DNA of 64,000 nucleotides from NCBI RefSeq assembly GCF_019393635.1, contig NC_057864.1, forward strand, positions 475,620,617-475,684,616, given 5' to 3'. Origin of the DNA: Dromiciops gliroides. Lineage: Eukaryota > Chordata > Mammalia > Microbiotheria > Microbiotheriidae. The notes under the pieces were generated by a model. The model made no database searches. It saw only the letters and a list, made by a program, of their open reading frames with translations, and was not told the DNA's origin. The position numbers were made by a program, and so were the translations under genes. Positions 34,881 to 45,890 of this stretch are shown here, one piece after another (position 1 is the stretch's first letter; each line of letters starts with the position of its first letter).

Positions 34881-36229
34881 AATCCCTTCATTTTGTAGGA
34901 AGGAAAACCGAGGTTGAAGGAGACTAATTGACTTACTCAAGGTTACATAGGTCATGAGAGAAGTCACATTTGAACTCACATCCTCTGTTTCCAAAGTCAG
35001 AACTCTTGCCCATGTCTGGGAAGAAACCTGTCCTCACTGACACAAGGGAGCTCAGCTTGACCCTGATGATTGGTGCGACTGTGGGAAAGTCTTCATCTCT
35101 AAGAGCCCCAATTTCTATATAATCACGGTCTTCTTACTTAGTATCTCTTTCCCAGGACTTTATTAACCACTGGGTCCTATGGTAGTGCAGGCTACAAGGG
35201 GAGGCTATGGTCCGTGGGGTCAAAAAGAGTCGGACACGACTGAATGTTTGAACAATGACAACCTATGAAAACACGAGATAGCATCAGCCCCCCCCCCCTT
35301 TTTTTTTTCTTTTCTACACCAGTGCAGTAAGAATTGGAGCTCTGGACCTTGTCCCCTTATCCGGCCTTCCCCTCCAGAGCTGTTCCCGTAGATGAGCATT
35401 CTAAGTACTTAAATCTCTTCTATCGGCATGGTGGTTTAAGTAATTTCCCCAGAAAATTACTCAATGGCTGTGGCCCGGCTTTTAAAAGGACAGATAAAGA
35501 AGAGGCACTAAACTATCCCCTAACCTGCCAAAATGGAACAAACCGGAGGAGTGTTTGGCCTCTTGGTCTTATGGAAATGTCTCGTCGCTTGGCTCTGGTG
35601 CACCCCACGCTCACACTGCCCATGGTTCTGGTTAGACGCCGTGGTCAAACTCTCCAGCAAGCTAGCTGATGCAGCCTACTTACGTTTTCATGTTCCTTAT
35701 CCAGAGTAGCCTTCCTCCATTTATTTTTAGAGACCTCCTCCCCTTTTTTAGAGACTTCCTGAGCCCGTCACCCCACTGGTGATGTGACGGCTGCCACAGA
35801 AGTCCCTTGGTCTGAAAACTCTACCCCTGGACTTCTGCTGGGTCTTTGACTAGAGAGAGAACATCCCACTGCTTTCCCAGGCTACTACCCACAGTATGGT
35901 GCCCCATAGGACAGTAAGAGTCTCCCATTTCCTCCATCACTTTCTAACGTCCAGACGGTCAACAAAACAATAAATCATGTCAAGCTGTCTAGCACTTGCT
36001 GACTCTTGTGAGTGGGTCTGAGCTGCCTCCAGCACATCGACTGTATCTTTCTCTACCTTCCCATGCTGTCCTTGGCTAGGAGTACCAATAAACCAACCTA
36101 ACCCATCTTAGGGTCCTGGCACCCAAATCTGCCCTAACCTCTCATGACAGACCTGGAGAACTCCAAGCTAAAACTCATGGGGCTCAGGGTGCATAAAATG
36201 GCAGACAAGGCAGGCGGATCTTCTTCCTA

Positions 36230-36985
36230 GAGGGCACCACATCTTCCCAGTGACCGTTTGTAACCTCAGAGTCATCCTCTCCTCTGCCTCCATCTCCCTC
36301 GCCATCCCCCATATCCAATCATCTGACAAATGTTGCCGGCTCTGTCTCCCCAACATCTATCCCCCCTCCACTCCACTGTGGTCCAGAGCCTTCTCATTCC
36401 CTCTTATTTGGGCTCCCCTAATGGCCTCATCTTTCTCCTCACAGCTGCCCAAATGCCTCTCTCAAAGTGTAAATCTGACCATGTCACTGCCCAGTTCAAC
36501 AGACTCCAGTGGCTCCCTATTAGTGGTGGGATAAACTGTGGTTGGCATTGAGAGCCTTTTACAGGGAGGCTCCAGCCCAGCTGGCCTCACCCGTGACACT
36601 CATCTTCCCCGGTGACTTTGCATTGGCCGTCCCCCAGCCCTGTCATGCTCCCACCTCGTCTCTGCCTCTGAGAATCTCTCTTCAGAGCTTGGCTGGCAGC
36701 ATCCCTCTTATATCAGGCTTTCTCCCATCTGGCTGCAGGACCTCAGGCCACCAGGCACCTTCTAAGCCCCCAAGTTGTAGAGAAAATGGTGAGCTGAGTT
36801 CATGGAGGGAGTTTCCTCACATTAATGTGACCACAGATCCAGTCTCTACCCTTAGCTACACATATGCCTTCTCTCCTGATGGAATGTAAGCCCCTTGAGG
36901 GAAGGGTCTCTTTTGTTTCTGTCTTTGTACCTCTGGGGCCTAGCACAGTGCTGGGCACAGAAGGACTTATTGCTTGCACTTCAGA
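36230..36985 (+). mobile_element. L2-type LINE 3' part
   Basis: It contains GACCATGTCACTGCCCAGTT, CAGTGGCTCCCTATTAGTGG and the 3' end CCTAGCACAGTGCTGGGCAC. Confidence 0.75.
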
Positions 36986-37374
36986 GCTCTGATAGGCCTT
37001 GGACACCACTGGGTATAACCTGACTCCTTTTACAGATGAGAAAACTGAGGCCCACAGGGGTCAAGTGATTTGCCCAAAGTTACACAGAGAGTTTTGTCTG
37101 AGACTCCCATGTAGGTCTATCCCCTCACTTTGCACCTGTAGCAAGGCTGATCCATGATGGAACAGACGGTGCCCCAGCCGGCTTTTCTGCTTCTGTCTCT
37201 ATCCCCTGAGAAGGAGCTTATAGGAAGAGCAGTGCTGGGGCACTAATGCCACCCATCTCCCTCCTGCCCCTGGGAGAAGAGCAGAGGGTTGTGCTGCGCC
37301 CTGGGGAGGTCCTGCAGCCGGGGCTGAGCCCCCCAGCCTCGGTGGGCTGCTCTTCCCTCCTGGTGAGCACTTAC

Positions 37375-37520
37375 CTAGGAGCCTGGCAGCTGTCTTCACT
37401 CTGGGAGGCCCATCTCTCTCTGGTCCCTGCTCTCTCTGCTGTCACCAACCCAGAAGGATGGCAGGCAGGCTGCTAGCTTCCTGTCACCTTCTGAATCACT
37501 CCCCTCAAACATCCGCCTCT
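37375..37520 (-). other. possible LAT2 non-coding first exon
   Basis: The minus strand has a strong donor, CTCCTAG then GTAAGTGCTC (exon end at 37375). The sequence before it is non-repetitive, moderately GC-rich and contains ACAGGAAG, an ETS/PU.1-type site. It carries a five-codon upstream ORF (MGLPE). Human LAT2 has untranslated 5' exons, so a distant leader is expected. The start of the exon is a guess. Confidence 0.3.
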
Positions 37521-37589
37521 CCTCTGGACTGGCTAGCTGGAGATGAACCAGAGTAGAGACACAGAGATGTCGGGAGGGGGAGACATTCA

Positions 37590-37905
37590 GAGGCCAAGAA
37601 ATATGAACAAGACCCAAAAGGAGGGGAGAGGCAGAGACAAAAATAGTCTCTCTAGGGAGAGAAGAGGGGAGGGAGATGTAGAAAAGGTGGGGGAGGGACA
37701 TAAACAGAAAGGGGAAGAACTAAAAAAAAAAGAGGGACAAAACAGGGAGACAGAAACATAAAAATAGAAGAGAAACAAAGATACATGAGAGAGAGACAGA
37801 GACAGAAAGAGAGACAGAGAGACAGAAAGATAGATGAGAGAGACAGAGAGAGAGAGAAATGAGAGACAGAGAAAGACAGAGAGAGACATGGACTGAAGGG
37901 AGGGG
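37590..37905. repeat. GA-rich tract
   Basis: Purine-rich plus strand with GAGAGACAGAGA repeats. Confidence 0.85.
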
Positions 37906-39624
37906 GAAGAGACAAACTTCCAGACTCCTCAAAAGACACATCTGCTTTAACCAGGATGCACTGCAAAGTCCTCTGCTGCTTGTCTCTCACCCTCCTCCAC
38001 TCCTGGGTTCCCAGGATGTATCATGAGATCTTACGGTGGGGTCTTCGCCCCCTTATTGCAGTCCCAGGCCCCTCAGGCACAGAATGTTTTGTGGGAAGTC
38101 TCAGAGATGTGGGTTCTCATGTTGACCTCCCCACTAAGGAGTGAATAATCAAGTGCCTAGGTGGTCTGCCTGCCCACAAGGGAGCTCATAGTCTGGTTGA
38201 GAAGGGACTCACACAGGAGGGCCAAACAGCAGCTAGTACAGAAGGGTGGGCAATGTGGTAGCTGGGGTGAGTACTACAGGACTTTAGAGAAGGAGGAAAG
38301 ATGGCATCTCACCTATTGAGCATAACCCAAGGACCCTTGGGTCTTGTCATCTACCCCTTTGATAGACTTTAAGCATTTTTGATAAGATTAAGCGTTAGCA
38401 AATGCTTAATCAATGGCTTTTCTTTCTCATTATTTTAATTAATAAGCATTTATTTCCTCTCTTTCCCACCTTTTCCCATGGAAAAGAATGTAAAATAAAA
38501 CATAAAGCCTTGTCACAAATACGCCTAGTCAGGCAGGACAAGTTCCCCTATTGGCCGTGTCCAAAAATAAACATCTCATGCCAGAGCCCGTCAGTTCTGT
38601 CAGGTGGTGGGCAGCATGCTTCATCATTCATTCATTCATTCATTAATAATGGAGTCCAGTTATTACTCATTTTACAGAGGAAGAAGCTCTGGCCCAGAAT
38701 GGAGCAGTTCAAGGTCACACACAGCAGGGACAGTCATGACTTTTTCGGCTACAACCCAGTGCCTTCTCTGGGCTCCCCACCCCAGAACTGCCACTTCTCC
38801 CCAGCTGGGGTCTGGCCATCAGGGAAAGGAAGATGCTCTCCTTGGCCCTGGTAGATAACCACATAAATTCAGCCAAGAAGCACCTGGGTGTATGTTGGGG
38901 AAGGGCCCGACCTTGTGGGAGGACCCAGGCTCCTAATATCACAGATCGAGAACTACATAGAATCTTTGAGGTCATCTAACCCATCCCCCGAATTTTTCAG
39001 ATCAGGAAGTGAGGCCCAGAGAGGTCGACTTGCCAGCATCACACAGCTTACTAAGCCTCCAAATTCACCGCACCTGGACGCTTCCTGCATCGTGAATGGA
39101 ACTTGAGCAGGTGAAGGGGAAGAAAGTCAGGGCCTCCTCACTGGCGTCCCTGGCCAGGCTGATTGTTCGATCATTTGTTCTCCCAAAGACTCTGTTGAGA
39201 ACATCTGGTTCATAAAATAGGTTTTTATCACTTGTGCCCCGAGCTGGCCTAAACCCTACGGGCTGGCCATTCCTCTCCCCTTCTCCAAACCACAACACCA
39301 TCTCTAGAGCGACTAGAAGCTGACCCAGCACAAAAGCCAATCAGAACTGCCCGGGAGGAAATTTGGGGCCTTGACCTAAATCAAATCACATGGTTGGGGT
39401 TTGTGCTGTCGCTGCCCAGAACTGCCATGGCCAACGATGGATGGAAACCACCCTGACCCAGCCCCCTCCTTCCCTATTCCTGGACAGTTGCTTCCAATAG
39501 CCTTGGGCCCTCAGGAGATGACCGGCTACCTGTAGGCTTGCCTGACAAGATGAAAGTTTGTGACTGTCCCTGTATTTCCACAAAAGGTGGGCTTATCGGC
39601 AGTGATGTGAACGGTAACTAAAAA

Positions 39625-39885
39625 TAGCCAGTGTTTATATAAAACCTACTGTGCTTGTAGCTATGCTTGGAGCTTTACGATATTATCTCATTTTATCCTC
39701 CCAACAACTCTGGGAGGTGGGTGTTATTAATCCCCATTTGACAGATGAGGAAACCAAGACAAACAGAGGTTAGGTGACTTGACCAGGGTCACACAGTTAG
39801 TAAGTGTCTGAAATCAGATTTGAACTCAGGTCTTCCTGATTCCAACCCTGGAGCTCTGGTGCCACCTGGCTGCACCAGGAGGCTA
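39625..39885 (-). mobile_element. older CORE-SINE, inverted
   Basis: It runs from AGCCAGTGTTTATATAAAAC to GAGCTCTGGTGCCACCTGGC. Confidence 0.78.
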
Positions 39886-39944
39886 GCTTTTAGGCTGGAG
39901 GGAGAAGTCAGAAAAAGAAAAGTGGGACTGTTCTGTATCTGTCA

Positions 39945-40065
39945 CATGTTGTTTCCCTCTAATAGAATGTGAGCTCTTTGAAGGCTGGGACTGTAACATT
40001 TTTGCCTCTGTATCCTTAGTGGCTAGAATACTGCTCAGCACATAGTAGGTGTTTAATAAATGCTT
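39945..40065 (+). mobile_element. L2 3' end
   Basis: It reads from TAATAGAATGTGAGCTCTTT to AGTAGGTGTTTAATAAATGC, an L2 terminus. Confidence 0.6.
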
Positions 40066-40680
40066 GGAATTGAATTTAATTGAACCAATCTGAGTTCAAA
40101 TTTGGACTTTGTGTAACTTTGTCATTTCTTCTCCCTGACCCTCAGTTTCCTCTTCTGGAAAATGAGGGGGTTAGACTGGATCATCTCTAAGGTCTCTGCC
40201 CTTGAGCTCTAAATCTACAAGCCAGTGACAATGACCAGGAAGGAAGTGGGGAAGACCTAAGAAGGTGAACACATCTGTTTGTTCAGCCGCTACTGTGGCT
40301 GCCCAAGCGAGGAGGGGGATTCCTTTATGACTCAGTGTGAAGAGGACAATGAGGTCCTCATTGAGCCCTTACTATTTGGGGACAGCCTTAGAGAGGACCA
40401 GACTGTTCATCCGCCCTCCCGGGGAGGCAGCCCAAGCCTTAGCATCCTGGGGTGACCCCATCAGAGCTGGAGACACCTCAGGGTCATCTTCTCCAGCCCC
40501 TTCATCTCACAAAGAAGGGAATTACTGTGTTCAAAGTCACACAGTCAGTCAAATGGGGGGGAGTGGGTCAGGGTAGCACAGTGGAAAGGGTTCGAATTCT
40601 ACCCCTGATGTGGAATTTGCCATGTGTGAACTTGGGCAAATCATTGAACTTCCACGGGCCTCATCTGTTTCCCCATCTGT

Positions 40681-40882
40681 AAAAGGAGGTTGGACTAGAT
40701 GGCCTCTGAGGTCTCTACCAGCTCTAAATGCATGAGTCTATGAGTTACTTAATCTCCCTGGGCCTCAGTTTCCCCATCTGTAAAAGGAGGTTGGACTAGA
40801 TGGCCTCTGAGGTCTCTACCAGCTCTAAATGCATGAGTCTATGAGTTACTTAATCTCCCTGGGCCTCAGTTTCCCCATCTGT
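40681..40882. repeat. exact 101-bp tandem duplication in a MIR-type SINE
   Basis: 40681-40781 and 40782-40882 are identical by eye, beginning AAAAGGAGGTTGGACTAGAT. A partial third match starts at 40883. Confidence 0.92.
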
Positions 40883-41399
40883 AAAAGGAGGGGGTTGGTC
40901 TAGAGGGCTCTTCCAGCTCTGGGTCTAGGATTCTATAGTAAATAAAGTCAAGGCTGTTGGGGGGGGGTGGGAGGAAGTACCGCAGGTCCTAACACTTATG
41001 GAAAGACCCCTCAGGAAATTGGACCCCCAGCTTCCGTAAATGTCTCAGCTGATGCTGCTATGGAAGGTTGGGGGAATCATTTCAGCTCGATGGGCCTCCG
41101 TCTCATCCTCAGCAAAAGAAGGAGTTGGACTGAATCTCTTCGCTGCCCAATGAGAGGTGGCCCAGGAGAAACAGTACTGGCTCTGTACTCAGAGGTCCTG
41201 GGTTCAAATCTAGCCTCTGACATTTACCATCTGTATAACCTTTGGGCAGGAAACGTCTGAGCCTCAGTTTCCTCACCTGTAAAGAGGTAAGACTCGACCT
41301 CTCTGGGGAGCCTTCCACCTCTGGAATTTATGATCTCGAGTCCCCTCAGGTGAGGCTTCCAGACACTAAGGAGATCTAGGAGTATTCCTCCTTCCCTCC

Positions 41400-41527
41400 A
41401 ATTGGGGTTAAGTGACTTGCCCAAGGTCATACAGCTAGTAAGTGTCAAGTGTCTGAGGCCGGATTTGAACTCAGGTCCTCCTGACTCCAGGGCCGGTGCT
41501 CTATCCACTGCGCCACCTAGCAGCCCC
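41400..41527 (-). mobile_element. SINE, inverted, lacking its tail
   Basis: The left border is abrupt at CAATTGGGG with no T-run, so the 3' end was lost or the copy was moved without it. Confidence 0.87.
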
Positions 41528-41751
41528 CCTCCCTCCCCTCTCCCCCCCTCCCCCCATACCAGCCCTGCCAATGCACTAGCTGAGAGTCTAGTGTTAATGA
41601 AATCACCTCAGGGTTCCAGCTCATGAATTGCAAATGTCCCTGCCTTGAGAAGGGCTTGGGCACCTTCCTACTGCTGCCACCTGGTGGTGACAAATGATAA
41701 CTCAAACCCAGAAAGCAGTCAGGTAGGTGTATGCGGCTGTTTGTTGCTTTG

Positions 41752-41915
41752 GGTTTTTTGTTTTGTTTTGTTTTGTTTTGCAGGGCAATGGGGGTTAAGT
41801 GACTTGCCCAGGGTCACACAGCTAGTAAGTGTCAAGTGTCTGAGACTGGATTTGAACTCAGGTCCTCCTGAATCCAGGGCCGGTGCTCTATCCACTGCGC
41901 CACCCAGCTGCCCCC
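41752..41915 (-). mobile_element. young SINE, inverted
   Basis: TTTGTTGCTTTG is duplicated at 41740-41751 and 41916-41927. The tail is (TTTTG)n. Confidence 0.92.
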
Positions 41916-42511
41916 TTTGTTGCTTTGTTTCCCAAGGAGCTTGGCAGGTGAAGGTGTCAGGGATTCCTGGTGCTTGATTATGAAGCCAGTTGTTTTTAAG
42001 TCATTGTTAAGACCAGGCAGAAGACTGGAGCCTCCAATGTGGAACTTTTTACTTGACTAAATCTGGAGTGATCCTTTTATTCTATTTTATTTAATTCAGT
42101 CCTATTCCATTCCTCACCACAGACATTTATATTTATTTAAATAGATTTTGTAGCTATCTTTTGTTTTTATATCACCTAGATTTATCCCCATATCTTCCCC
42201 TCCTCTCCTTGAGATAGCTGTGTGTGGGGGTTTTTTTTTGAGGAAGAGGAAAAAACAGCAAAACCAATTAACACAAAAAATACGGTTAATCTCCTAGCCC
42301 CCCACTCACTTTAGCAGATCAAACCCCCAGAGTGCAACTACTAAGTCTCTGTGGGGTTCTAGGGGTAGCCCTGAGGGATTATGGGTAGTATTTCTGGGCT
42401 GATCACTGCTAAGTACCCACCAGGGTGCCATCAGTTATTTATCCAGATTTAATTAGCTTTTAGAAAGAACTATTTTACTAACATGGTACATAGTAAGAAC
42501 AGTTGGTACAA

Positions 42512-42666
42512 GGGACAGCTAGGTGGCACAGTGGATAGAGCACTGGCCCTAGATTCAAGAGGACCTGAGTTCAAATCTGGCTTCAGACATTTGACACTTA
42601 CTAGCTATGTGACCCTGGGCAAGTCACTTAACCCTCATTGCCCCGCAAAACAAAAAACAAAAAACA
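42512..42666 (+). mobile_element. young SINE
   Basis: Complete head and CORE with an (ACAAAA)n tail. Confidence 0.88.
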
Positions 42667-43011
42667 GGTCTCTTGTCGAGGGAGCTCCTCAAGCTGAGCC
42701 TTGGAAGGAGTTGGGTGTTCAGTCCCAACACCTCATTTTACAAAGGAAGAATTGACCAAGGTCCTGTACTTAGTGGCAGAACCAAGACTCTTCAGAAGGG
42801 GTCCCATGGCCCAGTGAGTGCCTGTCTTACCCCTTCATGTTTCCTCTTAGAACTCATCTTCCCTGACCCATGAGGTCCTCCTACAACCTTATCTCACTCT
42901 GTCAAGCATCCCAGGTTCACCAACTGAACCCCATCCCAGACTCTTTCCTCTCTCCCCAGTCATAGGATTACAAAGGGAACCAATTATATTGGAATACATT
43001 TATCAAAAATT

Positions 43012-43203
43012 TTTTGGAGGCAATTGGGGTTGTGACTTGCCCAGGGTCACACAGTTAATAAACATCTGAGGTTCGATTTGAACTCAGGTCCAAGTGGCTT
43101 GCTCAGGGTTACATAGGTAACAAATGTCTGAGGTTGGATTTGGACTCAAGCCCTCCTGACTCCAGGGCCGGTGCTCTATTCATTGGGCCACCTAGCTGCC
43201 CCC
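43012..43203 (-). mobile_element. two partial diverged SINE copies, inverted
   Basis: The CORE segment occurs twice in a row (43030-43092 and 43093-43150), followed by one head. This suggests either an insertion beside an older copy or an internal duplication. Confidence 0.7.
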
Positions 43204-43215
43204 AAGAAACTTTTT

Positions 43216-43361
43216 TTTTTTTTTTTAGGTAGGCAATTGGGGTTAAGTGACTTGCCCAGGGTCACACAGCTAGTAAGTGTTAAGTGTCTGAGGCCGGATT
43301 TGAACTCAGGTCCTCCTGACTCCAGGGCCGGTGCTCTATCCATTGCGCCACCTAGCTGCCC
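43216..43361 (-). mobile_element. young SINE, inverted
   Basis: CCAAGAAACTTTTT is duplicated at 43202-43215 and 43362-43375, so it landed at the head end of the older copy. Confidence 0.9.
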
Positions 43362-43609
43362 CCAAGAAACTTTTTAAAAAAAAGTTCCTGGAGCCCAGGT
43401 TAATCTTCCCCCACCCTGCCCCACCCCTTACCTCACCCCTCAAGGCTATAGCTGCAAAAGAGGTGTAGACCTTCATTGACTTTGGTACTATTTTAATACC
43501 ACAGGTCTAGTTCCAATCCTTATCTGTTTACATATATCCTTGTTTCTTCCATTAAAATGTATGTGCGATTATTTCATTCTTCCCCTGACACTTAATAGAT
43601 GTTTAACAA

Positions 43610-43850
43610 AGATGTTATTCAGTCATGTCCCACTATTCACAACCCCATTTGGAGTTTTCTTGGCAGAGATAATACTTCAGTGGTTTGCCATTTCCTTCTC
43701 CAGTTCATTTCACAGAGGAGGAAACTGAGGTAAACAGGGTGAAGTGACTTGACCAGGGTCACCCAACCAGTGAGTGTCTGAGGCTGGATTTGGACTCAGG
43801 AAGATGAGTCTTCCTGACTCCAGGCTGGGCACTCTATCCACTGCCCCCAC
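43610..43850 (-). mobile_element. MAR1-like SINE, inverted
   Basis: It contains TTGGAGTTTTCTTGGCAGAG, GGTTTGCCATTTCCTTCTCC and a reversed head. Confidence 0.8.
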
Positions 43851-43888
43851 CTTAATCCAGGATCCTATTATCTATAAAAAGAATGTCA

Positions 43889-44017
43889 GGGGCAGCTAGA
43901 TGGTGCAGTGGATAAGGCACCGGCCCTGGAGTCTGGAGGACCTGAGTTTAGATCCGACCTCAGACACTTAACACTTATTAGCTGTGTGACCCTGGGCAAG
44001 TCACTTAACCCCAATTG

Positions 44018-44053
<36 letters not shown>

Positions 44054-44073
44054 CAAAAAACAACAACAACAAC
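43889..44073 (+). mobile_element. young SINE with a (CA)n and (CAA)n tail
   Basis: AAAAGAATGTCA is duplicated at 43877-43888 and 44074-44085. The tail at 44020-44073 is a CA microsatellite followed by CAA repeats. Confidence 0.92.
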
Positions 44074-44879
44074 AAAAGAATGTCAAAGCCAGTCTGTTAC
44101 TCTAACAGCCAACTCCTTCCTAACTTTAACACATTCTGATGTGGGGCTTCTGATCTAGAATGCCGACACAGAAAGCATCCCCCGTGACTGCCTTCCATTT
44201 CTGCTTCATGCATTCATTCTATTGTGCTTATTAGAGGTTAGAGGGTGGGATTAGATTATCTCTAGACTCTCTGACCCTGAATTACACCATTTAGAGATGG
44301 CACAAGGACAGGAAGCTCCACTTCTCTGGAGTAGAGACTTCCAGAGACAACCATCTGAGATGCAGTGCTGAATCCTTAAAAGAGGAAAGGCATCAAATGC
44401 TCATTGCTCATTAGCAAAGGCCCTCAGGTCCACAGAGCCTGAGAGTGCTGGCCTTGGAAGGCCTGAATTCAAGACTCAGAGCCTTGCTTCATCTGTCAAA
44501 TGAAGATCTCAGCTTGCAGAGGAAGCGAGATGTGAGGATCCAAGGAGATGCATACGAAAGCTATTTTTGAAACACCACAAAGTGCTGTTTCAATGGAAGT
44601 CATTATTGTTATTTGGTTTCTGGGACCAGCACGACCTCTGGGATCAGAAGACCTGGGCTTGAAGCCCACCTCAGACACTACCTGTGTGATGCTGGCCGTG
44701 ATACACATCACCTCCTTGGGTTTCAGCTTCCACAGCTGCAAGATTAAACTAAATTATTTCTAAGATTCCTTCCAAAGATGAGGATTGCTTAACAGTTAAA
44801 AGATTAGAATGACAGCTAATAGGTAGGAGACAGAAAAACTACAAAAACCTGACACAAAACCTCAAGGCACGAGTCAGTC

Positions 44880-45250
44880 AGTCAACAAGCCTTTATTAAA
44901 GTGCCTGCTATGAGCCAGGCACTGTCCTAAGGGTTAGAGGTACAAAGGCAAAAACTGTCCTTGCCAACAACGAGGCTTATTCTCTGAGGACTGGAACATG
45001 TAAATAACTATGAGCATAACAAGATACAAGAGTAGATGGAGGGACAGCTAGATGGCGCAGTGGTTAAAGCACCGGCCCTGGATTCAGGAGTACCTGAGTT
45101 CAAATCCGGCCTCAGACACTTAACACTTACTAGCTGTGTGACCCTGGGCAAGTCACTTAACCCCCATTGCCCGCAAAAAAAAAAAAAAAAAAAAAAAAAG
45201 AGTAGATGGAGGGTAATTTCAGAGAAAAGGCACAAGTGTAGGAACAAATT
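44880..45250 (-). mobile_element. inverted L2 3' end split by a SINE
   Basis: CCTTTATTAAAGTGCCTGCT and GCCAGGCACTGTCCTAAGGG are the reverse of the L2 terminus. The text resumes after the SINE at 45044-45198. Confidence 0.6.
45044..45198 (+). mobile_element. young SINE
   Basis: AGAGTAGATGGAGGG is duplicated exactly at 45029-45043 and 45199-45213. A-tail of about 25. Confidence 0.92.
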
Positions 45251-45363
45251 GTCATAGGCTTCAAAAGCGCCAGAAATCACCATTGTCATAGCTATGCAGA
45301 CCCCAATTGTGTCACAGAACACTGAGACACCAGTAAAAGTTACTGCCATATTCTATCTCTTTT

Positions 45364-45514
45364 TTTTGTTTTTGTTTTTGAGGGCAATGAGGGTTAAGTG
45401 ACTTGCCCAGGGTCACACAGCTAGTTAAGTGTCAAGTGTCTGAGGCTGGATTTGAACTCAGGTCCCCTTGAATCCAAGGCCAGTGCTTTATCCACTGCGC
45501 CACCTAGCTGCCCC
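45364..45514 (-). mobile_element. young SINE, inverted
   Basis: CATATTCTATCTCTTTT before and CATATTTTATCTCTTTT after flank it. Confidence 0.9.
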
Positions 45515-45748
45515 CATATTTTATCTCTTTTAATGGACAGTAAAGTATGAAAATTGTTTTAGAACAAAGAGAAGATAAAAACATCAAAATAAAAGTCTTG
45601 GTGCTTAAAAGAACTAAGCTTTATCCAAAGGAAAAAACAACCAATCCACAAGAAGCAGCACTTGGACCTTTTGCCTGCAGTCACATAAACGGGCTAGTAA
45701 TTGTTCTCTCTTCCTTTTAAACTTACCTTAAAAAAGAGGTTAAACAGG

Positions 45749-45890
45749 GGCAGCTAGGTGGCGCAGTGGATAGAGCACTGGCCCTGAAGTCAGGAGTACC
45801 TGAGTTCAAATCCGGCCTCAGTCACTTAACACTTACTAGCTGTGTGACCCTGGGCAAGTCCCTTAACCCCAATTGCCTCACTAAAAAAAA
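45749..45890 (+). mobile_element. young SINE
   Basis: AAAGAGGTTAAACAGG is duplicated on both sides. A-tail present. Confidence 0.92.

Larger units (their letters stand above)
16172..37374 (-). other. sequence upstream of the LAT2 start exon (leader intron or promoter region)
   Basis: No conserved exon is recognised. Most is repeat: L2 copies (17330-18505, 21590-21810, 29640-31590, 33120-34060, 36230-36985), about ten SINEs and several AT, TC and GT tracts. Unique, repeat-poor stretches lie at 27480-27720, 29040-29400, 31900-32330 and 35300-36200; these would be the places to look for promoters or enhancers. Confidence 0.6.
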
